NCBI GenBank assembly: GCA_027574665.1
Contig: CM050666.1
Span: forward strand, 1,860,001 to 1,924,000
Reading direction: 5' to 3'
Origin: Rhynochetos jubatus
Taxonomy: Eukaryota; Chordata; Aves; Eurypygiformes; Rhynochetidae
Length of the DNA stretch: 64,000 nt
Shown here in pieces: positions 37,548 through 48,900 of the stretch. The stretch's first letter is position 1; each line of letters opens with the position of its first letter. The position numbers and the translations under genes were made by a program. The notes under the pieces are model-generated. The model was not told the origin of the DNA. It made no database searches and saw only the letters and a program-made list of their open reading frames with translations.

Positions 37548-38101
37548 TGGTTTTGGGTGGGATACAGTTAATTTTCTTCAGAGTAGCTAGTATTGGGCTG
37601 TGTTTTGGATTTGTGCTGAAAACAGTGTGGATAACACAGGGATGTTTTAGCTACTGCTGAGCGGTGCTTACACAGAGTCAAGGCCTTTTCTGCTTCTTGC
37701 CCCACCCCACCAGCGAGTAGGCTGGAAGTGTAAAAGTTGGGAGGGGACAGCTGATCCCAACTGACCAAAGGGATATTCCAAACCATATAATGTCAGCTTA
37801 TAAAGCTGGGGGGAAAAGAAGGATGTAGGAACCTTCGGAGTGATGGTGTTTGTCTTACCAAGAAACCATTATGCATAATGGAGCCCTGCTTTCCTGGGGA
37901 TGGCTGAACACCTGCCTGCCCATGGGAAGTGGTAAATGAATTCCTTATTTTGCTTTGCTTGTGTGTGTGGATTTTGCTTTACCTATTGAACTGCCTTTAT
38001 CTCAACCCATGACTTTTCTTACTTTTACTCTTCTGATTCTCTCCCACCTTGGGGGAGTGCGTGAGTGGTGATTCGTTGCTGGCTGGGTTTAAATCATGAC
38101 A
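37548..38101 (+). mobile_element. solo LTR of an avian ERVL-type endogenous retrovirus, sense
   Basis: The copy runs from TGGTTTTGGGTGGGATACAG to GGGTTTAAATCATGACA, with the TG...CA ends of a retroviral LTR. Interior blocks are those of the common avian LTR: TTAATTTTCTTCAGAGTAGC near the start, GTGCTGAAAACAGTGTGGAT, and CTGACCAAAGGGATATTCC before a TATA box (TTATAAAG, 37798-37805). Further on come GAGCCCTGCTTTCCTGG, CCCATGGGAAGTGG and, near the polyadenylation region, ATTGAACTGCCTTTATCTCA. No gag, pol or env sequence flanks it, so recombination between two LTRs probably removed the provirus. A clean 5-bp target duplication was not seen (flanks CTTTA and CCTTT). Confidence 0.9.
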
Positions 38102-41100
38102 CCTTTCTACTTTGCATGTTTTGGGGATTACTTGGACCTAGATGCCGGGAAGAAGTATGTTCTCATGGTATTCCTGACTGCAGAGGAAAGCAATGGTATT
38201 CAAAAGTTAGTCCAGCTCAACTTGGCAGCAGTGCTGTGAGTGTGCTTGAAATCAGGTCTGAGATCCACTGGGACATCCACAATCTGTTCAGTTTCTGCAC
38301 ACCCTGTTCTTGTCTGCCACACCTAGACTCTTGCCAGACAGGAGCACTAGTGCAAGGTGCTGTCCAGTCTCTTCTCTAGACTGCCTCAGTCACCTATCCA
38401 GGAGACTGAGTAGAAGGTGACTTCATGGACTGGCCAAGGAGCAGTTTAGTTGCAAGCTGAATTACAAGAATATAGATTAGTAAACTGGCTAAATAATACA
38501 ACCAACATTGGAGCTAAATTTGCTAAGGACCTCCCTTTTTACTGTGCTATAGGTGCATTTACTGGGTAATTTATATGAACATCTTTTCAAGTCAGATTTT
38601 CCATGGGACACTATATACAAAATCAGGACCCTTGAAAATCCTACAAAATCTGAGAATTTACTCCTCCAACAACAAGCAAAGTACACAATCAACAGTGCAT
38701 TGTTTATATGTAGATACATCCAATTCTCTCTGTCTGAATACACAGATTCAGTTTTGAGGGCAAATCAGAAAACAGTGCAAATCTGTGAGTTTTCTGTTTG
38801 CCTTCACATTTAGTTGCCATTTCTCAGTTCTTTAGTTCTGATATATTTTTCACCTTCGCAGTAGATCTCCAAGGAGTAAACATGCGTTTATGATGACATA
38901 TTTGGGACTGTGGACCCTGCTGTTAGAACACTTGAATTAAAAATATTTATTAAATAAATCAAGAACAATTGATCAAGGTCATTTAGGGGAAAGTTTTGTT
39001 GGGCTGATAGAGAAGAAATAACTACAAAAAGAGGATCACCAACTGAAATCCACATCAAATTTTACTGAGAAGTGCCCAGGTATAAAAAGACCTTTCAAAG
39101 AGTAAAAGGACAGCAAGCACAATATACATCTGTGTTTGTGCTGGCCCCTTGGAATGAGGGAAAAAGTCCTACCAGGCAGCTGACATGAACTTTTTGGGCT
39201 TTGCTCTTTGGGAAGACAGTAATATGTTCTTGGCCCTGAACTCCTTTAGAAACCAAGGGTGTGTCCACACTTGGCAGGGCCCCATACTGGCATGAGTTAA
39301 TGGAGACTGTTTTGGAAGTGTTTGCCCATATATCTGTATTGCACAACAGCAATACTAGCACTGCTCAAAGTTCCTGTGGGGTCCCCAACACGCAGGGGCA
39401 GGATCTAACAAAATACCTCGTGAACTTCTTAGAGGGTTTTGATAGCTTATTCTTTCCATTGATTGCATTGCTCTTTACTTGTCCTGGCCGTTAATTGCAG
39501 GCCTTCATTCTCAGCAGTGTCTAAAGACAGGTTGTGAATGGACACCTGCACCTTTCAGCATTGTTTTCTCCTTTGGGCCATGCAATTTATATCATTTCAA
39601 GAGTGCAAATGCAATTTGGAAAACAAACTAAATAATTGAATTAAATCAAACCTGTAAATGTAATGACCACAGTTACACATATTTGTATTATGTATTTTGG
39701 AACTGTAACAGCTTACAACAGAGGCAGAGGCATTATTCACCCAGGGCTTATCATCTCATTCACAAGGCAGAGAAATGTTTGACTTTTGATTTCAGGTGAA
39801 GGACACACCGCAGAAGCAGACAGTCTGTCTCTCTATCTTTGATTCATGAGCCAAAGAAATATATATTTCATCATTCCAGCTAAACTCATTGGGATGTTTG
39901 AGGAGAATCACAGAAATTTGGTTCATATAGAAGAGTGGGTACATCCTAATTATTTTTACTGCAGAAGTGTTGTCTCCTAACCTTCAACCTTGATTCACTG
40001 TTAAATGCAGTACCTTTTCCAGGAAAACGTGCACTATTCTTCCTACGCAGGTCAGATGTGGAAGAGAATTTGTAGTATAACAGGTCACAACTCGCTGTGG
40101 TCAGTGTGCTACAGTGTGTCATAGCAGGAGGAGCTGGAGGAGATTTACCCCCCAAGGCTGAGTCAAGAGGCTGCTACCTGCACACATGCAACAAAGCCCC
40201 AGAGTCTGCATCACAGCAGGAGATGTCTGGTCTGCAAAGTGGTGGAGATGATATGTGTCACTCATATCTGCCTCCTGGGACCTGTGGGGCTGACAGAGTC
40301 AGTCAGCTTTTCCTGTAACAGGGCTCAGACCTTTGAATTGCAGTATGGGCAATATGTTTCATGCAAATGGTCTGCAAAGGGACTTCCAAAAAAATTCACG
40401 TATACTTATTGCCAGGGGAGCTACTGCTACTGTATGTTCCTGAAAACCTGTGCCTCTGACAGATGAAGGCAACCTGCCAGGGAGGCTCAGAATTCACCTG
40501 AGTGGGTATAGAAAAGGGCTTTATTCTGTCCTCATTTTACAGCTAGGAAATGCCAAGGCTTCAGCTCTTATCTTTGCTGCTTTTATTGCAGGGACTTGCC
40601 AAAGGGGAAACTTCTGTCTGAATAGATGGGGTAGGGTTAGTCCCAATGCAGGGATGTTCTCAAGTGCCACTGGAATTTTGCTGCTAAAGGTTGTTTAAAA
40701 ATGACCATACCCAAAGCCCAGAGGGTTTTGCACAGTGTAAGGTCTGGTTTAGGAGTCCTTTGCTCCTTATGATATTTCTTTTGTCACAGATCCAAGGTGC
40801 TGTGAACTCAGAGAAGGAGTTTGCCATTGCAAAACACTTCATCAAGAGTGTCTGGAGGTGACAAAGTCAGGCTTTACACTGCTTGTTTTCTATCTGGCTC
40901 TATCCCCCAACTCAGTTATTAATGCTAATAGATCAGGGAGAGATTGAGCTGGATAAGATAAATATATTAATGCGTCATCTGCATACAGCATTGATGCAAA
41001 GCTCTTTAAGCTTTTATAATGCCAGGGATATTTTCATTTTTGGCATGTATTAGATGACAAACATCCAGTTGCAAAATCAAATTACAAGAGAGTGAGATGT

Positions 41101-43496
41101 TCTTTTATCACTTTTCTGCCCAGGGAAGTGACAGGATATGAGTTTTTTTGCTGCTACTTATGAGAAAGCAGTTAAAATAAAGACCCATACCAGACCATGG
41201 TTCCACCTGGCAGCTGAGAACCCAGGACTTGAGACATGCTAACCTGTCAGGACATTGAGGGCACCAAATTTGCATGGTTTTTTTTCCTTAGGCAGGGTCT
41301 TACTCCCATTTACATGCAGCCTTACCAATTGCACTTCACACCTTCCCATGGGTACCGGTCATGGCCTCTCACCATGCCACTGTGGGGCTTCTCTGTGTCT
41401 GAGGATGAGGAATAAACCTTCAGCACTGGAAACAGAGGGTCTCAGTAATCCCTTTGATCCTAAGAGCCAGGACATGGTCTGAACAGAAGGCGGATACCTA
41501 TTGCCCATGCCCATTGCATCAATACCCAGAGTTTCATCAGGCCTCTCTGGATCAGTAGGATTTCCCTTACTGGGATACTTCCAGTTAATTTCCTTCAGGG
41601 GTAAAATGATACTTGACCCAGTGGCGATGAAAGAGATGTCTTTGCCTGTGCAGTGCTACATGTTGGGTGGATAACCACTCAGCTGATGAGAGGTACTGAT
41701 GTCTACTGCCCAAAGAAGGCTTAGAATGTCAAAATTGCCCTTTCTGGGCAGCTTGAGTCCATGGCTTCTCCCCAGAAGTTTGTAATTCCAGCTCTGGAGT
41801 GAGGACTCAGAAGAGATCAGCTTTGCTTGGCAGAAAGAGGATTGCTGGTACATTGTGGACCATCGAGGGGCCTGGCAGGATGCTAAGCTACCTACTGGTG
41901 GTAACTTAAGTTCCTAGACTAGGTGAACTCTATTCCACTCTATTATGACTAATACCATTAATCTCAATGGCACTGGCATGAAACTTAGAGCTGGATAGAT
42001 AAAATAACACATGAATTACTCAAATGTATCTTTTTTTCTTTTATAAGATGAGGCAACATCATTGCCACAATGGGGTCACAAAGCCACACCACTGGACATG
42101 TCTCTAGAAGGATGCATGTGGGCCGCCCCTTATATAAAACAGAACCCATTTGACACACTCTGAAAACAAATGAGGGATGTGCAGTGGTGCCTTTTTAATG
42201 AAATAATGAAAAGTAAAAAATTTAAAAAGTTAGGATTTATCAATACCTTCCCCTGCCTCCCCAATATATGCTTCCAGTAAATAGTCACAATCCCTTAGAG
42301 ATGCTCAGTGAGACAAAAAGAGAAACAATTCTGTAGTGAAAAGTCTTGGCAGAGCTGGAAACAGTTACCTCACCTGCCTCTAGTTGTCTGCCTTGTATCT
42401 CTGACCACCAGATTAGAGGGGTCTTCTACTGTGGGTGGCGAGGCAAGCTCGTATGGAGCTGGTGGCAGTGGAGAGGTGATGAGTCACACTGATGTATTGA
42501 CCCACCAAGTGTGAGGGTGGTCAGACTGGGTACATGGGGCTGCCTGGGAGCAAGCACTGTGCCCTGGGGACCACAAGGACCTGCACAAGTCAGGCACTGG
42601 CCTTGCTGCAACTGCAACTCCATGAACATCTGTGGGCATTTCACTGTCTCACCTTGACCAAGGTTTTGCTTTCAGTTAGGGGAGCAAGTAGGAATACCAA
42701 ATGTTATGAAAACACCATTATATTCCAACACAGCTAAAAGCATGGACTGCTGGAGGCATGAAGACTGGTATAATACAAGATGCATTGAACTGTAGGAAGA
42801 GGAATGCAGAGCCTGAGACCTGCAAATGTGACGTGGTACAGGGGCACACGTTGAAGGTCCTGGTGCACTGATGGAGGGTGGCCACACTAGGTCTCAGCCC
42901 CATTCACTGCCACCTCGCTGCTCCTGACAGGGCCAAAGATAGTGTGAGCTAAGTGCTAGAGGCACGTGTTCGTTTAAACCGGTCATATTTCCTCTGGGCA
43001 GAGGCAGAAGACTCGATAGTCTTCTAGCAAGTGGGAGTTAATGATTTCTTGGATTAACTGGCTTTCTCTGGCAGGAAGTGCAAATGAAGCTGTCTTTCTA
43101 AACCAGGCTAATTTGTGTGGAACTCAGTTGTCACAAGTCAATTATCTGCCGCACTGTGAAAATTGGGGCCAGCTTGTTTTCGATGGAAGGAATCAGCATG
43201 TCAGCTGTGCCAGGCAGCAGCCTGTCCTCCATACCCCAAGAAGGAGGGGGCTGCCCTCTGGCAAGGAGGGGCATGCCCTGAGAGAGTGCTGCCTGCTCCC
43301 TGGCTGCAGTGTGCATCACTCTCAGGGGTCCTTCAAGGGCCGTGCCTGCCAGCATCCTCCCAGCACTGCAGATCTGGCCTGGGGAATGGCTAAGATGACC
43401 CAAGACTGAAAAAGTTGATGTGTGAATCTGCAGGGAGACTCCTGCACTGCCCTTGCAAGCTTCCCAGGAGACGGCTGTGTCATGAAAGGGGGACTA
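38102..43496. other. unique non-coding DNA, no gene recognised
   Basis: AT-rich at 38.5-39.0 and 39.56-39.72 kb. A plus-strand frame at 40239-40466 contains SVSFSC and QYVSCKWSAKG at Ig V-like spacing, but it is too weak to annotate as a gene. Otherwise only chance frames. Confidence 0.45.
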
Positions 43497-44750
43497 TGCT
43501 GAGTGGTTTAGGCCGCTTAAAAAGATCAGCGTCACAAATATTAGGGGAAAAGCTAATATTTTTAATATGAATGTGAGAAGCGTGACTTAACAGAATTCGA
43601 TGGCAAGGTTCCCTCTACTACTTATTTGACATGGAAAAAAGCACACAAAGGCAAAATCAAATTAGCAACAGATTAAAGTAGTCGGTACATGAATTAAAAA
43701 TTATTTACAGAGTCAGGGAAATCAAGGCAGGATTGGATTGTTGTGACATGGATTAGGGAAAAGGGGCAAGGAATTTCCTCCCGTTCGGTCACGAGGTTCA
43801 GAGTGGACCCCCTTGCTTTCTAAACTCCTTGAGAGAGAAGTCTAGGTGCGGCTGAATCCACCCCTAGTCCCAGACCTGGTCAACGGTTTATGCCTAAGGA
43901 ATCAGGGAAAGGATCAGAGTGTGTGAACTTTCATGCTTGGTGTGAAACTTGGGGATAGCAACAATGTGGGGCAGCAATAATTCAAAGTACCTTAACACTA
44001 TTCAGATATGTCACACAATTAGATCACACAATTACTCAGCAGGACTTAACTTTCAACAAATCAGCACAGTAACTTAATCAAAGACTTAACAAGGTTATCA
44101 ACATAAAGTTGCATGCACACACAGAGACAGATACAGAAACAGAGAGAGATATACATATATTTTATGAAGGTATCTGTAAAAATTTCCCCTTGAGCTCGGT
44201 GAAAATATTCACGTTGGATGTCTGTGCATCTCTCAACGGGCGAAGAGTTGAGCCTCAAGGAGGGTTTATTCAGCCCAGTTTGCGTCAACTATTCTCTGAT
44301 TTCACAAACTTGAGAGTTTTTGAACTCTGAGAGGCGTCCCACTCAGAGGGAGATGCTGGGCGCAGCCCACTGCGGTCCAGGAGAGCTTCAAGGGTCATCC
44401 TTGGAACCGCTGTTTATAGGGTCACGAGATAATTGACTTCAGGCATAAATAATTTTACATCCTGGCCTTATCTGGGGCAGGTTGTCATTGGAATTTCCAG
44501 CTGGTACTGATCTATCCAGACTGCGATAAGGTTCAAGGCTGGCAGGGAATGACTTCACTCTCATCCCACACTGTAACCAGGCAACTGACCCCTAGTATGG
44601 CCATTCCCCACCTTAGTAGTGCAAGAGTGTTTTGATATGATAAGGGGCGCTTAACCACCAAACTCCCTGCACAATGGCCAAGGGTTGACAGGAATCTCCA
44701 AGGCCATAAAACTTTCCAGGAGTTAAGAGGGGAAGAAATGCATCACCACA
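43497..44750 (-). mobile_element. solo LTR of a second avian endogenous retrovirus family, antisense
   Basis: On the minus strand the element starts TGTGGTGATGCATTTC (44750 downward) and ends CGGCCTAAACCACTCAGCA at 43497, giving TG...CA ends and about 1.25 kb. The minus strand has a TATA box (CTATAAAC; plus-strand TTTATA at 44413-44418) and, about 145 bp downstream, an AATAAA signal (plus-strand TTTATT at 44265-44270). This is the arrangement of U3, R and a long U5. It has no similarity to the LTR at 37548, so it is a different family. No retroviral coding sequence is attached on either side. Target-site duplication not clear; both ends could be off by a few bases. Confidence 0.78.
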
Positions 44751-45570
44751 GGCTGCTAGGCAAGCAGGAGGACATGCTGTGACAGAAAGCACTTACTGAT
44801 GCTTAGCTTTGTTTGTAGCTCTGTTGCATCTCTGTAAGGAGAAGGAATAGGGATGTCCTTCCCTGGGGAGTTACTGAAGCTGCTCCCACTGGAGAAGGGT
44901 CCCCAAGTTGCAGTAGGTGAGGGAGAAAGGGGTCAGACTTTACTGAAGCTCACACAGAGAGGTAAAAGCCTGCAACCATGAAGAGACAGTTTATTGTAAG
45001 CTTTTTTCAGGTCTCCTTTGCCTTTCCTAATTGCTTTGAAGTTATCCTTTTTAAGAAGTTAAATATTCTTTGTTTATTCTGATGAAAACAGTAAATATTT
45101 ATTTACATTTTTAGTTTGAAAGACTTCTAGTTTTTCTGGAGACCTCACTAGAGGAGATGGCCACAGTAGATCCACTGCAGAGCCCAGCTTAATGTGATGT
45201 CCTGTTGCATGTGCAAGTTACAGAGAGTGTTTCAGCCGCAATTTTTGAGAAGCAAAATCCATGGTCCAAGGGTGCTGGGGAAGAGTCTTTTCTGTTCACA
45301 AACTGTGCCAGGGGAGTCTTGAGAACTGTGCATCCCTTCAACAACTCCCAGTTCGGTATAGCTGTCCAACCAGCTTTCTGGAGAGCTGAACCTGACTCCC
45401 TTGGACCTGCTCTGGGGTACAATGAGTGGGGAAAATCTGGTGACGGTCAAAAAAGGTGCCACACAAACTGTTCATTTTAATGAACATGTCCATTCAGCCT
45501 GCCATTTGCAGTCTTATGCTTCTTGTAATTGCCTTCCACCATGGTAATGCCATGTCCAAGTCAAAGCTGA
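44751..45570. other. unique non-coding DNA, no gene recognised
   Basis: Spacer between the antisense LTR and the next CR1. An AT-rich patch lies at 45.0-45.12 kb. No gene recognised. Confidence 0.5.
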
Positions 45571-45999
45571 CTGTGAGCACCTCTCCTATGAAGAAAGGCT
45601 GACAGCATTGTGCTTTTTCAGACTGGAGAAGAGAAGGATCTGGAGAGACTTTATAGCACCTCCCAGTGTGTGAAGGGGCCTACAGGAAATCTGGGGGAGG
45701 TCTTTTTACAAGGGCCTGTAGTGACAGGACAAGGGGTAACGGGTTTAAATGAAAGCGGGGAGATTTAGATTAGATATCAGGAAGAAGTTCTTCACGGAGA
45801 GGATGGTGAGGCATTGGGACAGGTTGCCCAGAGAAGCTGTTGATGCCCCCTCCCTGGCTGTCTTCAAGGCCAGGCTGGATGAGGCTTTGAGTAACCTGGT
45901 CTAGTAGAGGGTGTCCCTGCCCATGGCAGGGGGGTTAGACTAGATGATCTTTAAGGTCTCTTCAAACCCAAACCATTTTGTGATTCTATTATTCTATGA
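45571..45999 (+). mobile_element. 5'-truncated CR1 LINE, sense, 3' end
   Basis: Begins at GAGCACCTCTCCTATGAAGA, just before the part where the 26038 copy starts, and runs through the C-terminal coding region to the 3' tail (GATGATCTTTAAGGTCTCTT, then ATTCTATTATTCTATG). One base is missing from GGTTTAAATGAAAGC relative to the sister copies, so the reading frame is broken near 45750. Same subfamily as the copies at 26038 and 34305. Confidence 0.95.
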
Positions 46000-48900
46000 A
46001 ATCTGCCACTTGTTGTTTTCCAATGTGAGAGCTGACCTGGGAAACGGCAGTTGCACCACCTGCATGGTATAACTCCTGCTACCACACACTTTGTCTCTTC
46101 TGACACTGAAGATGTCATTTAAGATGTTTGATGTAATACTTTTCTTGACATTAGCATGGCATTGGTGAGATCTGGATAGTTGCACAAAGCAAACATGAAG
46201 GTTGTACACTTGGCTTCACCCAAAATTGAACAGTTGTTTAGTTGTACAGTGGCCTTTTTTTACCTGCTCTGCTGCTCAAACCTCAAAGCCAGAAACATCC
46301 TGCTGTCCGCCCCCTCTTCCAGGCACCAATCACATCGGTTCTGGTCTCTCTCCAGCATTAGCCCTCTGGCATTCCTTTTTATGGCTGGTTTAACAAGGAA
46401 ATCTCTCTGAGGGCTGTGGCAGCTGGAAAAGCATCTGCAGGAGTGATTTATAGGGTTTCTGATGGAGCTGGGAGGCTGGAGAGACATATTTTGCTGGCTC
46501 ACAGACTCAATTCATTGGGGTTTCAGGCTATAGCAGGCATGCTGTTTCCACAAAGTTCTAATCTTTGATGAAGAGCTCTATTCAGCGAGAGCACACCACA
46601 AGAGCCTGAGCTCCGAATGCAGAGCTCACTTCACCAGTGAAGCCAGAGCCTTGCTGGGATACGGCTGCCTTCCCTGCGAGAGATCCTTGAGGGAGCAACA
46701 GCTTTCGGAGGACTCCTGACCCTGTGAAACTGTTAGTGCAGAGTGATCACCCAAGTGCAGGAGCTGGGTCTGCTCATAGGAAAGCGCCTTGCACTGCTCA
46801 ACAAGGCAGACAGTTCCAGGGACAAACACATCCTGATTTGCAGATCAGCTCTCTGTAAGCTCTTTGGTCTCGCCACCATGGCATAGGCTCAGTCTAGAGA
46901 AAGTTTCCAAGGACATTTGCAGATGGAGCAGAACACATCATAGACAATGAAGAGAAGGGAGCATGGGTGACTGGATCTTCTGTGATAGGGGATCTCTGAG
47001 GACAGGCTAGAGGAGACTACCCTTCAGGAAAGTCTCTGAAGCATTGATGCTGCTGAGCAGGAGGAAATTAGATAAGAAATGCTCTCCTGGACCCATCCAG
47101 ACTGATCTCTAGTGGTCTCAAGGTCCCACAGTAGGCATCTGACTGGAAAAGGTGCAACAGTGCAGGATGCACTGGGCTCTGGCATGCCCTAAAAAGAGGA
47201 TGAACCCACTACCCTTCTCATACCGTATTCCTCCGTCGGTTCCTGTTCACCTGCAATTGCTTGGTAATAGTAAAGGTAACTCCATATTTCTCTTTGATTT
47301 CTATAAGACTTTTGCTTTTCAGTAAAAACATTTATGGAGAGGGATGGTTAATGTTTGTCCCAGTCCAGATGCCAATATCTGCCAGGGAGGCTTGCTCTAG
47401 CTTTTGCATCCCCCACATCACACTGCTGTTGTGTCCCATCCGCACCCTCCACTACCACCACCTCCCCTACCCCACTCCCCGTGCTCTGTCTCTCTCAGTC
47501 CTTCTGGGGACAAGCAACGAAGAAGACACTGGCAGCCACACAACACCTCCTCCACGTCACTCCAGAGGAGGTACTGCTGTTTGTGACAATGGAATGTGTC
47601 ACAAAAGGGAGTCTGGAGAAGAAAGAGAAGAGAGAACAGGTAGCTGGGCAGCAGTGCAGCAGCTGTGCAGGGGGGCTGCCATCTGCATCCTCCGGGCAGG
47701 CTCTTTTTGTCTCATCTGTTTGCAGTAAGCTTCAGAATAACCACAAGCATCCTGCTGCAGCTGAAAGGCTCCACCAGCAGCACTGGGTGCTTCCTCTGCT
47801 CCAGCTTGAAGTGCAGAGACCTAGTCTTCGGAGTGAAACCGAGAGTGACACCTGAATCCCTGCATGGCTCATGCAGGGGCTGTTTCTGTACAGCATCTGC
47901 AGATCCTGCTCTGGCACAGTGATTGCCACACTGCTCTAGCCTTGTCTCCATCCTTTCCCAGCCCAGGAATTGCATTACTAGTCTCTGTTACACATTTCCT
48001 GGCAGGAGCTGTCTCAAAGACCTACTGTGTTTCACAAGCAGGGGAGCTGAGAGCTAGCTGCTGAGCAAAAGCAAACTCATCCATGCAGTTGCTGTGTCTG
48101 CCATTCCTGGACTGCTCCCCTACTTCTGAGAAGGCAAGTTAGGGTGGGAGCTCACTGGGAGCTATATGAGCTCAACTGTGTGCCTTGCAGAGCTGCCTCA
48201 CTGTGCACTTCAGAAATACCTTTAACTGACATCCCTTGGGGAGTGAGAGAAGAGAACAGTTCAGATGTTTCCATGGCCTGGCAACCCGCATCCTCATTTA
48301 GCCATCAAGGTTAATTGGTTGTGGATCCTCTGACCCTTCCAGGAGCCTTGGCACCCTGCTGACATGAGCTGGCTGTTAAACTGACTGTCTGCAGAATAAA
48401 ACTAGCCATACTTACAAAGCATCACCCAAGGACTAGGAGGGTCCCCATGCCTACTGTTTCTCCACATCAAAGCATCTCCTTGGCAGGAGATACTTAGGGC
48501 CAGCCTCAGGATTCCCTGCTCTTGGCTATGCACAGAAACCTGTCTGGGACTCACAACCTACAGCATCCTGGTTAGACAAGTCTTCCACTTTCTCATCTGC
48601 ATGTGGTTCAACTCTCAAGTGTGGCTGAAGGACAATCTCCTCAGCAGCCCCATCCCACCACAGTGTCAGCAATACCTTAGGCCCTGCTGGTTCTGCCACT
48701 TCTCACAGAGGAGAATGAGTCAGGTCAGAGTGTGGCAGGACACCATGAGTGAGGACAATCTGATGGCTGCAAAAATGTGGCTGCACTGGGAAAGACTAGA
48801 GAAGGTACTGCTTATGCTCATTCCAAAAGGAATGCTTTTTAAACTCCTGTGCTCTGGACAATGCCTTATTCTGCTCTGACAATTAGCATCAATTTAGAAA

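Noticed and set aside
47261-47855. Two long overlapping plus-strand frames (155 and 166 codons)
   Set aside because: They overlap in different frames over a C-rich stretch; composition is low-complexity in part and no family is recognised.
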